The notes under the pieces were generated by a model. It worked only from the letters and a program-made list of their open reading frames with translations, searched no databases and was not told the DNA's origin. Shown in pieces: positions 5,902-7,447 of a stretch of 7,447 nucleotides of DNA. This DNA is from an uncultured Veillonella sp. (GTDB lineage: Bacteria > Bacillota > Negativicutes > Veillonellales > Veillonellaceae). The stretch is from positions 1-7,447 of the forward strand of contig CAKPSA010000061.1 of the NCBI GenBank assembly GCA_934183145.1. The letters run 5' to 3'. Within the stretch, counting starts at the first letter, position 1, and every line of letters begins with the position of its first letter. Both the position numbers and the translations under genes were made by a program.

Positions 5902-7447
5902 TGGATAAACGAAATTTGTTAAAACTCATGGTCCTTGCTCTTGGGGTGAGTGTGCTCTTGTTTGTATTTGGTTATCCTCGCGGGGAACAAACAATTGATG
6001 AGCATACAATCCGATATGTTATTGAGCAGGAACCATCCACATTGGATCCAGCAAAGTCTACTACCTCTCCGGAGGCTACGGTTCAACTCCAATTATTTGA
6101 CGGTTTAGTTCGTTTAAATGATGAAAGTGAACCAGAGGCAGCACTTGCTAAAAGCTGGGATATTTCTGATGATGGTCGCGAGTATACCTTCCATTTACGA
6201 CCAGATTTAAAATGGTCTAATGGAGAGCCTTTGACGGCTCATGACTTTGAATACGCTTGGAAACGCGTATTAGATCCTGAAGTCCATGCGGACAATGCAT
6301 ATATGTTATATGTATTAAAAAATGGCGAAGCCTTTAATAATGGTGAGGCCAAAGCTGAAGATGTTGGTGTTAAGGCCATCGATGATGATACATTAGTGGT
6401 TACCTTAGAAAATCCAACAGCCTATTTCTTAAAATTATTAGCATCTCATAGTTACTATCCAGTAAGTCAAAAGGCTGTAGAAGATCATGAAAACTGGGCT
6501 GCTAATGCAGATACATTTGTGTCTAATGGTCCATACCGCTTATTATCTTGGAAACATAATGGGGAAATGGATTTCATTAAGAATCCAGATTACTGGGATG
6601 CGGATTCTGTGAAAACAGAGAAGATGAATTGGCCTATCAGTGAATCTCAAAGCACACGCCTTACATTGGTTGAAGGTGGCGAAGCAGATATGACTGTTGA
6701 GCCTCCTGTAGCGGATCAAAAACGCTTAGAAGAGGCTGGTCTATTACATATTGGACCTATGCTTGGTAACTATTATTACGTATTTAATGTGAAAGCAGAA
6801 CCTTTCACAGACCCTGAAGTACGTAAAGCATTCTCCATGGTTATCAACCGTGCTAATATCGTTAACAATATTGTTCGCGGCGGTAAAGAGGCTGCTTATG
6901 CATTTGTTCCATATGGCATGCTTGAAAGTAACGGTCGTGAAGACTTCCGTGAAGCTGGTAGCTATCTTGTTTATGAAGATGTAGAACAAGCTAAAGAAAT
7001 TTTGAAAAAAGCAGGCTATGATAAGAACCATCCATTGCCTCCAATTACGATTTTGTATAATACAAGCGAATTACATAAAGCGATTGCTGAAGCTGTACAG
7101 GATGCATGGGTAAATGCATTTGGTGCAGATGTGCGCTTACAAAATCAAGAGACAAAGGTATTCTTAGCAGATCGCGAAGCTGGTAAATACCAAGTTGCTC
7201 GTGCATCTTGGGTTGCGGATTACAGTGATCCACAAAACTTCTTAGAAGTATTCTCTGCTGAAGACAACGATAGTCAGTACCATAGTGAAGACTATAACGA
7301 GTTAATCGCTCGTATTCGTACGACACCAAATGGGGCTGAACGTGATGCATTGATGCATCAAGCAGAAAAGATGATTTTTGATGAAGCTCTAGTAATGCCA
7401 CTATACTTTACAACACAACCATATGTAACAAACGGAAGTATTCAAAA
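5898..7447 (+). CDS. oppA: Oligopeptide-binding protein OppA, partial (cut by right window edge)
   Basis: An open frame of 516 codons from the ATG at 5898 to the window end, with no stop. It is a family 5 extracellular solute-binding protein that should capture peptides and deliver them to OppBC. A short basic start (MMDKRNLLK) and a hydrophobic segment (about 10-25) form a signal sequence. Family landmarks include EPSTLDPAKS near residue 45, SWDISDDGREYTFHLR and KWSNGEPLTAHDFEYAWKR in the first lobe, SNGPYRL, NPDYWD, and FNVKAEPFTDPEVRKAFS. SWVADYSDPQNFL follows, with Asp441 at the position that in E. coli OppA binds the peptide amino terminus. AGGAAG (5885-5890) lies 7 nt before the ATG at 5898, preferred over the adjacent in-frame ATG at 5901. 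The start overlaps the hydrolase stop (ATGA). No cysteine occurs in the visible protein, so there is no lipobox. Typical family length implies only a few dozen residues are missing. Confidence 0.92.
   Translation, partial: MMDKRNLLKLMVLALGVSVLLFVFGYPRGEQTIDEHTIRYVIEQEPSTLDPAKSTTSPEATVQLQLFDGLVRLNDESEPEAALAKSWDISDDGREYTFHLRPDLKWSNGEPLTAHDFEYAWKRVLDPEVHADNAYMLYVLKNGEAFNNGEAKAEDVGVKAIDDDTLVVTLENPTAYFLKLLASHSYYPVSQKAVEDHENWAANADTFVSNGPYRLLSWKHNGEMDFIKNPDYWDADSVKTEKMNWPISESQSTRLTLVEGGEADMTVEPPVADQKRLEEAGLLHIGPMLGNYYYVFNVKAEPFTDPEVRKAFSMVINRANIVNNIVRGGKEAAYAFVPYGMLESNGREDFREAGSYLVYEDVEQAKEILKKAGYDKNHPLPPITILYNTSELHKAIAEAVQDAWVNAFGADVRLQNQETKVFLADREAGKYQVARASWVADYSDPQNFLEVFSAEDNDSQYHSEDYNELIARIRTTPNGAERDALMHQAEKMIFDEALVMPLYFTTQPYVTNGSIQ

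Noticed and set aside
6744..7401. Two minus-strand open frames (6744-7031 and 7045-7401)
   Set aside because: Both lie wholly inside oppA, which has continuous family-matching protein on the plus strand. Their translations resemble no known domain and no ribosome binding site supports them.

Overview
The window is an ordinary-looking bacterial chromosomal segment dominated by one oligopeptide ABC-importer operon. All genes have strong AGGAGG-type ribosome binding sites, sigma-A/sigma-70-like promoters, tight or overlapping gene junctions and AT-leaning codon use. Together with the protein style (a Firmicutes-type pyridoxamine kinase and oppB-C-D-F order), this suggests a Firmicutes-lineage host. 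The substrate-binding protein has a hydrophobic leader but no lipobox cysteine, which fits a diderm host with a true periplasm better than a Gram-positive one. A Negativicute such as Veillonella is my best guess, but it is inference from style and not from a marker gene.

Layout. Positions 1-329 (minus) hold the 5' part of a DUF805-family membrane protein that runs off the left edge. Positions 350-1183 (minus) encode a PfkB/ThiD-fold pyridoxal/pyridoxamine kinase, 20 bp upstream of the DUF805 gene and probably co-transcribed with it. A 135-bp divergent intergenic region (1184-1318) carries a promoter for each direction. Positions 1319-7447 (plus) carry oppB, oppC, oppD, oppF, a cytoplasmic class A beta-lactamase-like serine hydrolase and oppA. 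oppA is cut by the right edge after 516 codons.

How the genes work together. OppA should capture peptides outside the inner membrane. OppB and OppC form the channel, and OppD and OppF are the paired ATPases, both with the family's four-cysteine C-terminal tail. Junctions are 8 bp overlap (B/C), 1 bp overlap (C/D), 1 bp overlap (D/F), 12 bp gap (F/hydrolase) and 4 bp overlap (hydrolase/A), so the six genes look like one translationally coupled transcript. The most interesting points are the leaderless SxxK/SDN/KTG hydrolase embedded in a peptide-import operon, the binding-protein gene placed last, the missing lipobox, and an imperfect palindrome over the -35/spacer region of the opp promoter. 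I see no mobile element, CRISPR array, RNA gene or terminator.
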